From Dactylorhiza incarnata (lineage: Eukaryota; Streptophyta; Magnoliopsida; Asparagales; Orchidaceae): a stretch of 64,000 nucleotides of DNA. Shown in pieces: positions 1 through 9,623 of this stretch. A program made the position numbers and the translations under genes. Position 1 is the stretch's first letter. Every line of letters begins with the position of its first letter. The DNA is taken from NCBI GenBank assembly GCA_033032865.1, contig JAWHQI010000013.1, positions 5,642,001 through 5,706,000 of the forward strand, read 5' to 3'. The notes beneath the pieces are model-generated. The model worked only from the letters and a program-made list of their open reading frames with translations. It made no database searches and was not told the origin of the DNA.

Positions 1-597
1 TGAAAAAGCATCTAGAAAAGACATTATAGGGAAACCAATGGCTGAGTCAACCAGCGCGTCGATTCTAGGCAGAGGGTACCAATCCTAGGGGCATGATTTA
101 TTAAGCAAGGAAAAGTCGATACACATTCTCCACTTACCTCCCCCCTTCTTCACCATGACCACGTTAGAGACCCAGCCTGGATACTGGATCTCTAATACAA
201 ACCCTGCCTGAATGAGCTTACCTACCTCCTCTCGGATGGGTCCTTCCAGCTTGTCTGCTATGGCCCTCCTCTTCTGATAGATGGGACGGGTGCCGGGGTC
301 GAGATTGAGGCGGCGGAAAGCCACATCCACATCGATCTCGGGCGTCTCCGCGGCGCTCCAAGCGAAGACATCAACATTCTCCTGAACGCAGGATAGGATC
401 TGCTTCTGCTCCTCCAGGCCGAGCTCCCCACTGACCCTGACCTTCTCCACTACACCGGCTCGGGTGGTGACTTCGAGTTCCATGACCTCCTCCATGGCCT
501 CCAACCGGGACTGTTCTCCCCAATCTCCCTCCTTCTCTTCGCCACTAGCGAGTGCTTCGACGTCACCCTCCTTTCCTTCTTGCCCGACCACCATCAA
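1..597 (-). pseudogene. Tat-like Ty3 reverse transcriptase, N-terminal part
   Basis: The 597-86 segment (about 170 codons) covers the linker between protease and RT and the RT fingers. It has IYQKRRAIADKLEGPI, then AGFVLEIQYPGWVSNVVMVKK and KWRMCIDFSLLNK, which is the typical Tat/Athila start of RT. A TAG at 83-85 replaces the lysine codon expected after NKSCP. The same frame continues DWYPLPRIDALVD to the window edge, so this is one point mutation and not the end of the gene. The catalytic YxDD lies outside the window. Confidence 0.85.
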
Positions 598-1824
598 TTC
601 TTTTGCCCCCCTCCTGGGGCCTGACCCTCTACCTCCTCTTCCTCCATCAGCTCTCCGGACCTCTGCTCCATCTCCTCCTTCTGGCCCTCTCCTCCAAGCC
701 TTGCCAGCTCACCCACCTCCTGGTCCCATTTTTCTTCCTCTCCCATCCAAGAGACGGTGTTGACTGCCGTCACATAGCATTGCCTTTCTACCTTCGGGTC
801 TCCTCTGATTCGGACTTGGACTCCTCCGTCATTGAACTTAAGGCACTGGTGGAATGTGGAGGGGACACAGCGGAATGCGCTGATGAGCGGCCTTCTGAAG
901 ATGGCGCTATAGCTGCTGGGAGCATCCACTATGACAAAGCGGCAGTCCCTGGGCTGCCCCCAAGACGACGTGGAGTCTTACTCCCCCTTCTCCTTCTTTT
1001 CTCTCCCCGAAGAATCCGAACAACGGACCATCCGAGGCCAACACCCTTCGCGGCTCCACCTCCATCCCATCAAACGCCTTTTTGAAAATGACATTGACCG
1101 AACTCCCGTTATCCACCAGGATTCTGGAAATGGTGAAGTTCTCGATCGCTGTCTGAATGACCAACGCATCGCAGAATGGGTCCTCATAACCTGACATGTC
1201 CTTCTGGGTGAAGGAAATCTTCTCTGTTGGGGGCGGGGCCAGGGATGTCGAAGCCACACTATGACGGTAGATAGTATGGAGGCTCGCCTTCCGGGTTGCC
1301 TCAATCCCTACCCCCCTCCCCCCATGGATCACTCTGATCCCCCCATGGGACCCCAAATCGGCTCGGTCCTCCCACCTTTCCTCCTCCTCCTGAGGCCCAA
1401 CCTCCTCAATCCTTACCGGTTGCTGTTGTCGCGGCACGGGCACACGAGCCCTTTTTGTCTCTAGGAACTCTGGGCAGGTGGTCGTCGCGTGACCTTCCTC
1501 ATCATGGAAGTCACAATACGGTAACGTCACCTCTCCCGCCTCGCCCTCCGCCATCCTATTCCTTCTTCTTCTTCTTGCTCCTGCTTCTTCTCTCGCCTCT
1601 TCTCTCCTTCCTCTTCCTCCTCTTCTCCGCCTGATTGCCATGGCTTGCTGTGGTGGAGGAGGCATCGGCCTCGGACCCTGCCACCACCCCAACTGATGGG
1701 GTCTTCCTTGACCCTCATTGAAGTTACCCCTCCCTGGGGCGTAACCCCTTCCCTGGCCTTGCATTCCTCCTCCATGATGCCTCCACTCCCCCTCCGGGGC
1801 CCTGGGCTCTTCCCTTCTCCTCAC
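594..1824 (-). pseudogene. Tat-like Ty3 zinc-finger and aspartic protease region
   Basis: The stretch from 1824 to about 907 is rich in Arg, Glu and Gly. It carries one CCHC-like finger, CDFHDEEGHATTTC (near 1500), then the protease signature ILVDNGSSVNVIF (near 1120), where the usual DTG/DSG is D-N-G. A frameshift near 910-930 moves the reading to the 929-594 frame, which begins DAPSSYSAIFRRPLI, a block found between protease and RT in Tat elements. A polyacidic run follows. The product would process and package the element's own RNA; broken here. Confidence 0.75.
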
Positions 1825-1827
1825 CTC

Positions 1828-2830
1828 TTACTGCCTGACCTCCGGCTCACTGAGCTTTGCTAGCCTCTTGGTGAGTTCTGGGTTGGCCTCTTCACTCTCG
1901 ATTTCCTCCGCCTCCCTCTCCATTAACTCCTCGTAGGAGACGGGGGCCTTCCTCTTCAGAGCCATCTTGAAGAAACTTTCCCTCAGCCCAACCGTGAAGG
2001 CGAGCTGGAGTGCAAACCCAGGCATCTCCTCAGTGAGCAGCACTTCTTCCTGGAACCGGTCCGCATAGCGAGCCAACGACTCCTTCGGCTCCTGCTTCAC
2101 TTTGAAGAGAGACTCGACGTCCTTCTTCCTTTTCTTTGAAGTTGAGAACCGCAACAGAAAACTTCGGCGCAAATCTTCAAAGGCGTAGATCGACCCTGTA
2201 GGGAGCTGATGGAACTAGTCCCTGGCCTTTTCTTTAAGGGTGACGGCGAAGAGCCGACACTTGAAAGCATCTGACATCGGCCTGATAGAGACTGAGTCCT
2301 CAAAAGACTGGAGATATTGGACAGGGTCATCCCTGCCGTTGTAGTACACCCTGCCCCACTCTCCGAACCCTGCCGGGACAGGTGCAGAAAGTACTAACTC
2401 GCAGAAGGGACTTCCCACTTCTACCGCCCTTTCTCGCTCCACATGCCCCCGAGCTCTCTCGCTAGACTCGGGCTAGCGGGGACTGTGCTCGCGAGAACGG
2501 TGTTCGCTGGGACCACTCTCATAGTCGCTACATCCCCCGGGCGCATGCTCCCCTGCGCCGCGCTCGCCGGCACAGAGCTCGCCGACACAGAGCTCGTCGG
2601 CACAGAGCTCGCCGCGCTGGCAAACAACACTCGCCCCTCCAAGTCTTGAACTGAACTTCCAGCGATTTCCTTTCCGGCCCTCCCCCCGTGGCGTTATCGC
2701 CAACAGCTGTTGGGGGAAGGGTCGCCTGAGGTGCTGGGGTCGCGAACTCACTCCGCAGCGCCGCGACCGTCAGCCCGAAAGTGTCAAGCACCTCCCTCCT
2801 GAAATCCGCGAACATCCTCGGTGTCACCAC
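1828..2830 (-). pseudogene. Tat-like Ty3 gag
   Basis: The likely start is ATG at 2830 (MVTPRMFADFRREVLD). After a repetitive stretch, the capsid part begins SPFCELVLSAPVPAGF and continues YYNGRDDPVQYLQSFEDS, RLFAVTLKEKARD, a stop near 2217, and then FSTSKKRKKDVESLFKVKQ and YADRFQEEVLL. This is the retrotransposon gag order known for Tat and Ogre elements. At least two frame changes occur near 2640 and 2440, next to a short tandem repeat. A small leader (2831-2934) separates it from the LTR. Confidence 0.75.
2565..2625 (-). repeat. 15-bp tandem repeat inside Tat-like gag
   Basis: The unit, about 15 bp (GAGCTCGCCGACACA with variants), recurs three times and then decays. It translates to repeated SSVPA/SSVSA or RRALC depending on frame. 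The reading frame is already shifted around it, so slippage here may have helped break the gag. Confidence 0.7.
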
Positions 2831-2934
2831 CTACGGTGACTCGCTGAACTCCTCGCCTTGATCCTCGCCTCCTGTCATATCTGCTTCTTGGAACTTTCTT
2901 GGACCAGCCACGCTCCACGCTCACCACACCAAAA

Positions 2935-4319
2935 TGTTGAAACCAATTTCTCGGCCTTTTGTGGAGCTCGGGGCCCTCACCAAAATAAGGGGCAGCTAGC
3001 CCTTACTGATCCCTCGGAGAAGGTAGACTGAAGGCTAGAAAAATGACTAAGACCTTAGTAACAGCGAGGAGGTCCCTCCACTAACCCGGAAGATCGTTGA
3101 GCGCTTCCCCTCCCAAGCCAAAGCTGAGACTTGGGAACCTTGGAGAGCTCGGGAAATGCTAACCAAAGAAAGCCTGAGGAGAGAGAAGCTGAAGTGAAGT
3201 CCTCTCCAAAGGTGCCATTGAGGTCTTATTTATAGGTTTTCGGGTCTGGCCTGCAAATAGCAGGATTCCACCTTTTGATCTTACTATCCGCACCCCAAAT
3301 GGGTCTGCTAACAGCCAAACCCCGCTGTTTGGAGAGGCTAAAGGCAGACCACTGAGGGTAAAAGGGTAATTTGGCCCTATCAACCTATGGGTATGAAACT
3401 ACGAGAGCATTACTGCCGAAGCTCTCGCAGGCCTTCTCGCGAGTCCCGCTGGTGATGCCTCTCCTAGGCGATCGCCCTGCGAAGACCTCGCTGACCCATT
3501 CTGGCGGTATCTGTCGAGGTCCGGTCTCGCGAGCCTTCCTGCGAGACCGCCTCCTGACTTCGTCGAGCTCAACACACCTTTCGTCGAACGCAGGGCACTT
3601 CGCCGATCACAGACCAGCTCGACGAAATACAGAACGCCAAGTTATTCGCTGACCGCTGAGATGGGCTGTTCGTCGACCGCTACTATAGAACATATTTTGT
3701 TCGTCGGGCGTCGTCCGACGAATGCCGAGCTCCGTTCGACATTTGTCGAACGCAGAATTGAGCTCGCTGGACGCTGAGGCTCTAAACTCGCGAGCCCTCC
3801 TGCGAGATCGCCTACTAACTTTGCCGCGCACTGAACACATTTCACTGAATACCTCTTTACTGAACAAAGGTCTCTTCTGCCAGCGGCCTGCGAGGTATTG
3901 GTTTGTCTGCCTTCGCTTGGCCCAGTCTCTTGGAGATATCTGCCGAGGTCTGGATTTCGCGACTCCTCTTGCGAGACCGTACCTTTGGCTTTAATGAGTG
4001 TAGAACACTTCGTCTACTTCTGATGATTTCGCCGAACAGGGGTGAGCTCGACGAAGTTAGGTGAGCTCGACGAACACGGGAGAGTTCGTCGAATGCAGTA
4101 CTCTCTTCATCGAACTCAGATAACTTCCTCAAACTGCCTGCGGGCGTTTATCTCGCCGACCCTTCTCACTCGCCTCTCAGTGAGCCCTTCGAGAGAGGCT
4201 TCTCCAAGGTCTCTCTCGCGAGGTCTTTGGCCCTAAGGACTGGAACCTCTTATTACTTCTTTCATCCCGTTGCCTTCTTAAAACGTGCCTCCTCGCCTGG
4301 AGAATATCGGGGTTGTACA
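2935..4319 (-). repeat. 5' LTR of the Tat-like element
   Basis: This LTR is 1385 bp. In element sense it starts TGTACAACCCC (at 4319) and ends GGTTTCAACA (at 2935), so the ends are short inverted repeats with TG..CA. The base following 4319 is already Copia coding sequence. The LTR body (about 3400-4200) is packed with two short words, TTCGTCGA with its complement and CTCGCGAG/GCGAGACCG. No TATA box stands out. Confidence 0.75.
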
Positions 4320-5640
4320 GGGAGGATTATGAAGAAATGTTTAGCCCCGTTCCAAGATGACTTCGGTCTGGGTGGTGATCGCATTGACAGCTTGCCAAGG
4401 GTGGAAGATTTTGCAACTCGACTAGAAGAACGCTTTCTTATATGGTGAGATTGACAAGGATATCTTCATGGATCAGCCACCTGGTTATGTATCCGAAGAG
4501 CACCCAAGATATGTTTGTAAGCTCAAGAAGTCTCTTTACGGCTTGAAGCAAGCGCCTCGGGCGTGGTACGGGAAGATCGCAAAATACCTCCAATTTTGTG
4601 GATATTTTTCTTCTGATTCAAATTCAAGCTTATTCGTAAAGAAGATGGGGGAGCTTCAGGTCTTGGTGCTGCTGTACGTGGACAATATGATCGTCACAGG
4701 GAATTCTGAAGTGGAGGTAGCTAGGCTTCGTGCTGAGCTAGCTATTAGATTCGAGATGAAGGATTTGGGCGAGCTCCACCATTTCCTTAGGGTCGAAGTG
4801 GAGAGGAAAGAGAGCGGTATGCTTGTTTCTCAAAAGGGCTATGCAGATCGGATCGTGAAGCGATTCAGCATGGAAGGGGGGAAGAGCAGCTCTACTCCAC
4901 TGGAGGTTGGAGTTCATCTTCCGAGAGATGAAGGGAAGGTTCTTACCGATCCTTTGGTGTTCCGGGCTTTGGTCGGAAGCTTGATATACTTGACGATCAC
5001 GAGGCGAGGTATTGCTTATGCAGTTGGCAGGGTGAGTCGGTGTATGGCAGAGCCTCGGAAACCTCATCTTGTGGCGGCTAGGAGTATATTGAAGTATGTC
5101 AAATCCACCTCGGATTTGGGTCTCTTCTACGGGAGAGATTCGGGCTTTTGCTTGCACGGGTACATGGATGCTAATTATGGAGAAGATTCAGATCATCGTA
5201 GATCGACATCTGGATATGTGTTTATGACAGGCTCTACAGCTATATCATCGTGCAGCAAGAAGCAGGATTCTGTGTCTGTCTCTACCACAGAAGCGGAGTA
5301 CAAAGCGTCGGCATTGGCGGCTCAGGAAGCCATCTGGCTTAGGAGGCTTGTGGAGGACATTCATAGGGAGGTGCGAGGTCCTACTATGCTACGTGGTGAC
5401 AACGAGAGTGCTCTCAAACTGGTGAACAATCCAGTTTGTCATGGGCGTATGAAGCACATAGAGATTCATCATCATTTCATTCGTGAGAAGGTGTTGGAGG
5501 GATCTCTGATTGTGGAGCATGTGTAAAGCAAGGAGAACGTTGCTCACATATTTACTAAGCCGCTGGCGAAGGGACCATTTGGTCGGTTGCAGAGTTTGCT
5601 TGTGCTGACTTCCACTTCCCACTTCAAGGGGGAGTGTTAA
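4320..5640 (+). pseudogene. Copia RT-RNase H, truncated
   Basis: The first 150 bp hold the RT motif EDYEEM and a degraded stretch with shifts. A clean frame starts at 4468 (MDQPPGYVSEEHP) and holds LYGLKQAPRAWY, the RT catalytic box as YVDNM (YVDD expected, so the second Asp is lost), MKDLGELHHFL, then RNase H with DANYGEDSD, STTEAEYKA and RGDNESA. TAA at 5524-5526 interrupts it; the frame reads on to HFKGEC and a final TAA at 5638-5640 inside the LTR start. Integrase and gag are cut away by the Tat-like insertion. Confidence 0.85.
5621..5633 (+). other. Polypurine tract of Copia C
   Basis: ACTTCAAGGGGGAG lies immediately before the LTR start TGTTAAATT and is the plus-strand primer site. Element E has the same sequence before its own 3' LTR. 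Confidence 0.8.
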
Positions 5641-6773
5641 ATTTTTGAAGTGGAAGTGGAGTTGAGCTGGGCGGTCTGCGGATTGGAGACCGCAGAGACC
5701 GCGCAGTCTGCGCTTGTTCTCTGGTCGGTTGTGTCTCAGGCGAGTTGTTCTGGGCGGTCTGATCTGGGAGACCGTTTTCTGTCCGGGCGGCTTGCGCGGG
5801 TTGGTCTGGCGACTTGTCCTAAGTCGGCCAGATATTCTTGGTCTGCTTTCTTTGGAAGAAGACCGGGCGCTCTGTCTTGTTGAGACCGCGGTGACCGAGC
5901 GGTTTGGTTGTAACCGCAAGGTTTAATAAAGAGCTGAGAGCTATGCTGAGCTCGGGCGGTCTGCTTTGTGAGACCGCTCGCGATCTGATGGGGGGTTATT
6001 GTATCCCAGTTTGTGCGGTGACGACATCCATCTGTTCGCCTATAAATAGGGGTGCAGGGCCCGTCATTAATAATGAGAACTGTAAGAAAAAGTTGGCTTG
6101 ATTGTGGCGGTCTCAATTTGAGGTCGCGCGGTTTGAGATTTTGTCTGACCGGTTTGTGTGTTCGCAGGTTAGCGGCTAGCAACTCGCAGTCAGCTCGTCT
6201 CCTTTCTTCCAGCTTTGAATAAACCAGTCCGGGCTGACTGTGTTTAGGTGTTCTTGATCTGGTGCAGCAAACTCAGTTGATCAGGCGGTCATAAGTGACC
6301 AGGCAGTCTTGGGTTGCGGTCTGTTGCAGATAGCAGTTTCCTTGTTCAGATTTCGCGGGTTCTTCTGTGATCAAGACCGTGCGGTCTGGGCGATCAAGAA
6401 GTGCGGACTGTGTTTGTTTTCAGTAGAGGAATAAAGCAGCAGGTTGGTGGTCTGTGGTTGCGGTCTGGCACGGGAGGCTTGTACTCTGTTCGCGCGGTCT
6501 CAGCGGCTTCCGCTGACTTGTCTGTTCGCACGGTCTGGCGGTCTCAAGTCATCAGGTCGCTGCAGTTTGTTTTACCTGTATTTTGTGCTTCTCTCCTCCG
6601 TGATTCTTATGAATCATGTCTCTCCATGTATACCTCGCTTTGTAAAGAGATAGTTAATACCATAGTACTATTCAGTCTTCTCATTGTCATTGTTGTGCAA
6701 CACTTGTGAAAGGTTTTGTGAAGTGTGTTCCGCATTTTTTCACTTCATCTCCGGACCTCAACTTTTTTTAACA
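5635..6773 (+). repeat. 3' LTR of Copia C
   Basis: This LTR is 1139 bp, starts TGTTAAATTTTTGAAG and ends CTTTTTTTAACA. The body is crowded with the word GCGGTCTG and its complement. A TATA box (6041-6048) follows ACGACATCC. Near the end it has a short perfect hairpin, TGATTC-TTAT-GAATCA (6599-6616), ahead of the region where RNA 3' ends are expected. The solo LTR at 41593-42778 is a close relative. Confidence 0.85.
6041..6048 (+). promoter_or_regulatory. TATA box in the Copia C LTR
   Basis: TATAAATA in the context CGCCTATAAATAGGGG matches the plant consensus and lies at the same LTR position in C, the solo C LTR (42110) and both E LTRs (27692, 33084). Confidence 0.7.
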
Positions 6774-6947
6774 ATTCTGGCTTTCCAAAATGTAAACTTA
6801 TTTAGATTACAGATTTGTGGTCTTGTGGATGCATAGTCCTTAGAACTCATTTTTTCTGAAAATAATTTTAAAATATAAAATTTGAGTGAGAGGATCTTTT
6901 GATCAAGGCGTTAACCTTTTTATGATCAATCTAACTATGATACCAAT
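6774..6947 (-). pseudogene. Family A gag start and primer site (minus copy 1)
   Basis: Read on the minus strand this is the first part of the family A internal region. A degraded primer site TGGTATCATAGTTAGATTG (6945-6927) is followed by the gag start, matching 9531-9710 of the plus copy. It is cut after about 170 bp by Copia C, so the rest of this copy lies beyond the left edge. Confidence 0.8.
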
Positions 6948-7875
6948 TGAAAGTGCACAGTGAGTACTCTGAGTATTCTCTAGAGGGGGGGGGGGGGGTG
7001 AATAGAGTTGTAAAACTTCTTCACTAACAGATGTGCAAAATACTATTACTTCTAATAACTATGTATTCAAGTTTCCAAGACAGAATAAAACAATCACAGA
7101 TTGCAGAAAGAAAGTAAAGGGACAACACTGAAAATCACAGCCAAATGAGACAAGAGCTATAGTGATTCCCCAAAATATGGGCCACTCTTCTACCACCTTA
7201 GTAGGAAAACACTATCCAGTGCCTGAGTCTTTTGATAAGGAGGCTCTTAGAACAACTGAGTCTTTTGATAAAGAGGCTCTTAGAACCAACCACTGAGTCT
7301 TTTGATAAGGAGACTGTTAGAACCACTGAGTCTTTTGGTAAGGAGACTCTTAGAACCACACTAGATTTTTTGGTAAGGAGATCTTGAACCAACTGAATCC
7401 TTTGGAGAGGAATTTTTAGGACTCCTTACTCAGATTACAATAAGAAAAGAAAGATTAATAGAGAGAAGAAGAAATGAAGAAGATGTTCTTCTGGTTGAAC
7501 CCTCCTTCAGCAATCACTGAGGATTTTGACACTTAGTATTTATTGATGGATCACTATTTCAGTAGATGAGTCCTTGCTGAGTGAGAGAGATGCAAGGACT
7601 ATTCAAGCTTTGATCCACAGAATCTCTGTCTTTTAGTAGACTTCTTTCTATAAGAGAAGAGGAAGATGAAGAAGCCTTTTTGTGATTAATGTACAAAGAG
7701 TTCTTGTCCTGTCTAGGAGAGATACTCTGGAAAGAAGAAGATTGAAGAATAATAGAAAAATGTTGTATTGCCAACCTTTCTAAGTCCCCTTATTCTTCTG
7801 TCAAAATAGAATTTGAATTCCTTTCCTCTTCTGATGTATCCTTAATAGGAATATCCAAGGAATAATAATATCCTC
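6948..7875 (-). repeat. Family A LTR, 3' part (minus copy 1)
   Basis: This is the complement of the last ~930 bp of the family A LTR. It starts on the plus strand TGAAAGTGCACAG, followed by the G tract at 6986-6999 and the hairpin array at 7224-7420. It stops at 7875, where a second, plus-oriented family A LTR begins. The missing first part of this LTR is at 19843-20234. Confidence 0.85.
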
Positions 7876-9528
7876 TGTTGGAAAAAATACCCTTTGATTT
7901 ATCTTACAAATTATATACAAGTGATTTCATTATCTAGGATTAATTACCCATGTTGTATAAAGAGGGTAATTTTGTCATTAGATGTCCTAGGATGTCACAC
8001 TCTAATTAGGGTATCAAAGACCAGTCCAAAAAGACTCCAAAATTCAATTGAGTTAAATCTGCGTCGAATAGAAGTTGATGCATCTTTGATTGTAAGTCGA
8101 AGTAACATCGAATAAAAGAAAGAATACCTCAGACTGGAGTCGATGTATAAGTTGAAGTGAACGCAATGTCGAGATGTACTCGATGCAGAAGACAGATTCA
8201 GTCGAAGCAGATTTTGAAGTCGACGCAACTTGGACTTACATTTGATGCAGAAGGAAGTGCTCTCAATTCAGGATTTCATCTTGACGGATAAGTTGATAAG
8301 TATTCGACGTAACATCGAATGTAGAGTCTAGTTCTAAACTAAGGAGGATTTTGTTGCAGCTTCTAATAGAACTCAGAGGTGCATCAATAAGAAGACAAAT
8401 GTATTCGACGCTACATCGAATACAGACAGAATTAGAATATCTTCTTTATTCTTTTCCAAAGATGATTAATAGATTATACATGGAATTGATTGGATCTGTA
8501 ACAAGTCGATTATATCCAAGAATGTAAAGAAAGTCTCCAGAGACACAAGAAAGCTTTTTCTGGAAGATATTCAAATAGAGATTGACAGACAAACAACAAA
8601 ATAGAAGGAAGATATTATTATTCATTGGACATTCCTATTAAGGATACAACATAAGAGGAAAGGAATTAAAATTCTATTTTGACAGAAGAATAAGGGAAAT
8701 TAGGAAGATTGACAACAAAGAAATTCTATCATTCTCTAGTTCTCATCTTCTTGAATTTGTCTCTCTCTCTTAGACAGGACAAGAATTCTCCGTACAGATA
8801 CATTCAAGGATTCTTCATTTTCTTCTCTCACAGCAAGAAGCCAACAAAAAGATAAAGATTTTTGTGAATCAAAGATAAAACAGTCATTGCATCTCTCTCT
8901 CAACAAGGACTCATTTACTGGAATATAGATCTGTCAACAACACTAAGTGCCTGAATCCTCAGTGATTGTTGAAGGAGGATTCAACTAGAAGAACATCTTC
9001 TTCATTTCTTCTTTTTTATTTACTCATTCTGTTTCCTATTGTAATCTGAGTAAAGAGTCCTAAGAATCCCTCTCCAAAGGATTCAGTTGGTTCAAGATCT
9101 CCTTACCAAAAGATCTAGTGTGGTTTTAAGAGTCTTCTTACCAAAAGACTCAGTGGTTTTTAGATTCTCATTATCAAAAGACTCAATGGTTGGTTCTAAA
9201 AGTCTCCTTATCAAAAGACTTAGTCGTTCTAAGAGTCTCCTTATCAAAAGACTCGGGCACTGGATAGTGTATTCCTACCAAGGTGGTAGAAGAATCGATG
9301 TACCCATATTTTGGGGAACCATTATAACTCTTGTATTATTTGGTTGTGATTTTCTGTGTAGTCCCTTTATTTAATTTCTGCTATCTGTGTTTGTTTTATT
9401 CTATGTTGGAAAGCTGAATGCATAATTATTAGAAGTTTTATTGTTTTGCATATCTGTTAGTAAAAAGGTTTATAACTCTATTCACCCCCCCTCTAGAGAA
9501 TACTCAGAGGACTCACTGTGCACTTTCA
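7876..9528 (+). repeat. Family A 5' LTR, full length
   Basis: This LTR is 1653 bp, starts TGTTGGAAAAAATACCC and ends GTGCACTTTCA. The first 550 bp carry the family word GTCGACGCAAC and variants such as TTCGACGTAAC. A hairpin array lies at 9064-9254, followed by the block TTTTGGGGAACC (9311-9322) that also occurs in the D LTR. The end holds a C tract (9484-9490) in the context TTCACCCCCCCTCTAGAG. Confidence 0.85.
9064..9254 (+). repeat. Hairpin array in the family A LTR
   Basis: Five of the six or so units pair perfectly and one is imperfect. Each is a 6-bp stem around a nearly constant 10-base loop CCTTATCAAA, spaced by AGTGGTTCTA-like linkers. Stems are GAATCC/GGATTC, AGATCT/AGATCT, GAGTCT/AGACTC, one imperfect, AAGTCT/AGACTT and GAGTCT/AGACTC. 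Stem bases change in pairs while the loop stays. It lies in the transcribed part of the LTR if the start site is upstream, as its place before the C tract suggests. Other copies are at 7224-7420, 35404-35560 and 58653-58812. Confidence 0.8.
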
Positions 9529-9530
9529 AT

Positions 9531-9549
9531 TGGTATCAGAGGGAGATTG
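9531..9549 (+). other. Primer binding site, initiator Met-tRNA type
   Basis: TGGTATCAGAGGGAGATTG begins two bases after the LTR end. The first 11 bases are the complement expected for the 3' end of plant initiator tRNA-Met, the usual Copia primer. Confidence 0.85.
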
Positions 9550-9623
9550 ATCATAAAAAGGTTAATACCTTGATCAAAAGATTCTCTCACTAAAATTTTA
9601 TATTTTAAAATAATTTTCACAAA

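Larger units (their letters stand above)
1..4319 (-). mobile_element. Ty3/Gypsy element, Tat-like, partial
   Basis: Read on the minus strand, the element runs from its 5' LTR (4319 down to 2935) through gag, a zinc-finger and protease region, and the start of reverse transcriptase, then leaves the window at base 1. The gag-protease-RT order and the RT block around KWRMCIDFSLLNK fit the Tat group of Ty3/Gypsy (family knowledge). Frames are broken by stops and shifts, so it is a relic. It is inserted in the RT region of a Copia element whose reading resumes at 4320. Its 3' LTR and the other half of that Copia must lie left of the window. Confidence 0.85.
4320..6773 (+). mobile_element. Copia element C, 3' half
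   Basis: Reading begins in mid-RT exactly at the edge of the Tat-like LTR (EDYEEMFS, compare EDYEETLS in element E) and continues through RNase H, polypurine tract and a 3' LTR ending at 6773. It is a sister of element E and of the solo LTR at 41593-42778. On the right it is inserted in the gag of a minus family A copy: the sequence resumes ATTCTGGCTTTCC, the complement of GGAAAGCCAGAAT in the intact family A gag (9697-9709). Confidence 0.85.

Noticed and set aside
9087..9374. ORF with repeated KRL/SKDS motifs (also 7198-7392, 35260-35466)
   Set aside because: Translation of the hairpin array; the frame differs between copies and there is no start context.
9531..9549. tRNA fragment
   Set aside because: These bases are the complement of a tRNA 3' end used as a primer site, found beside every Copia LTR here.
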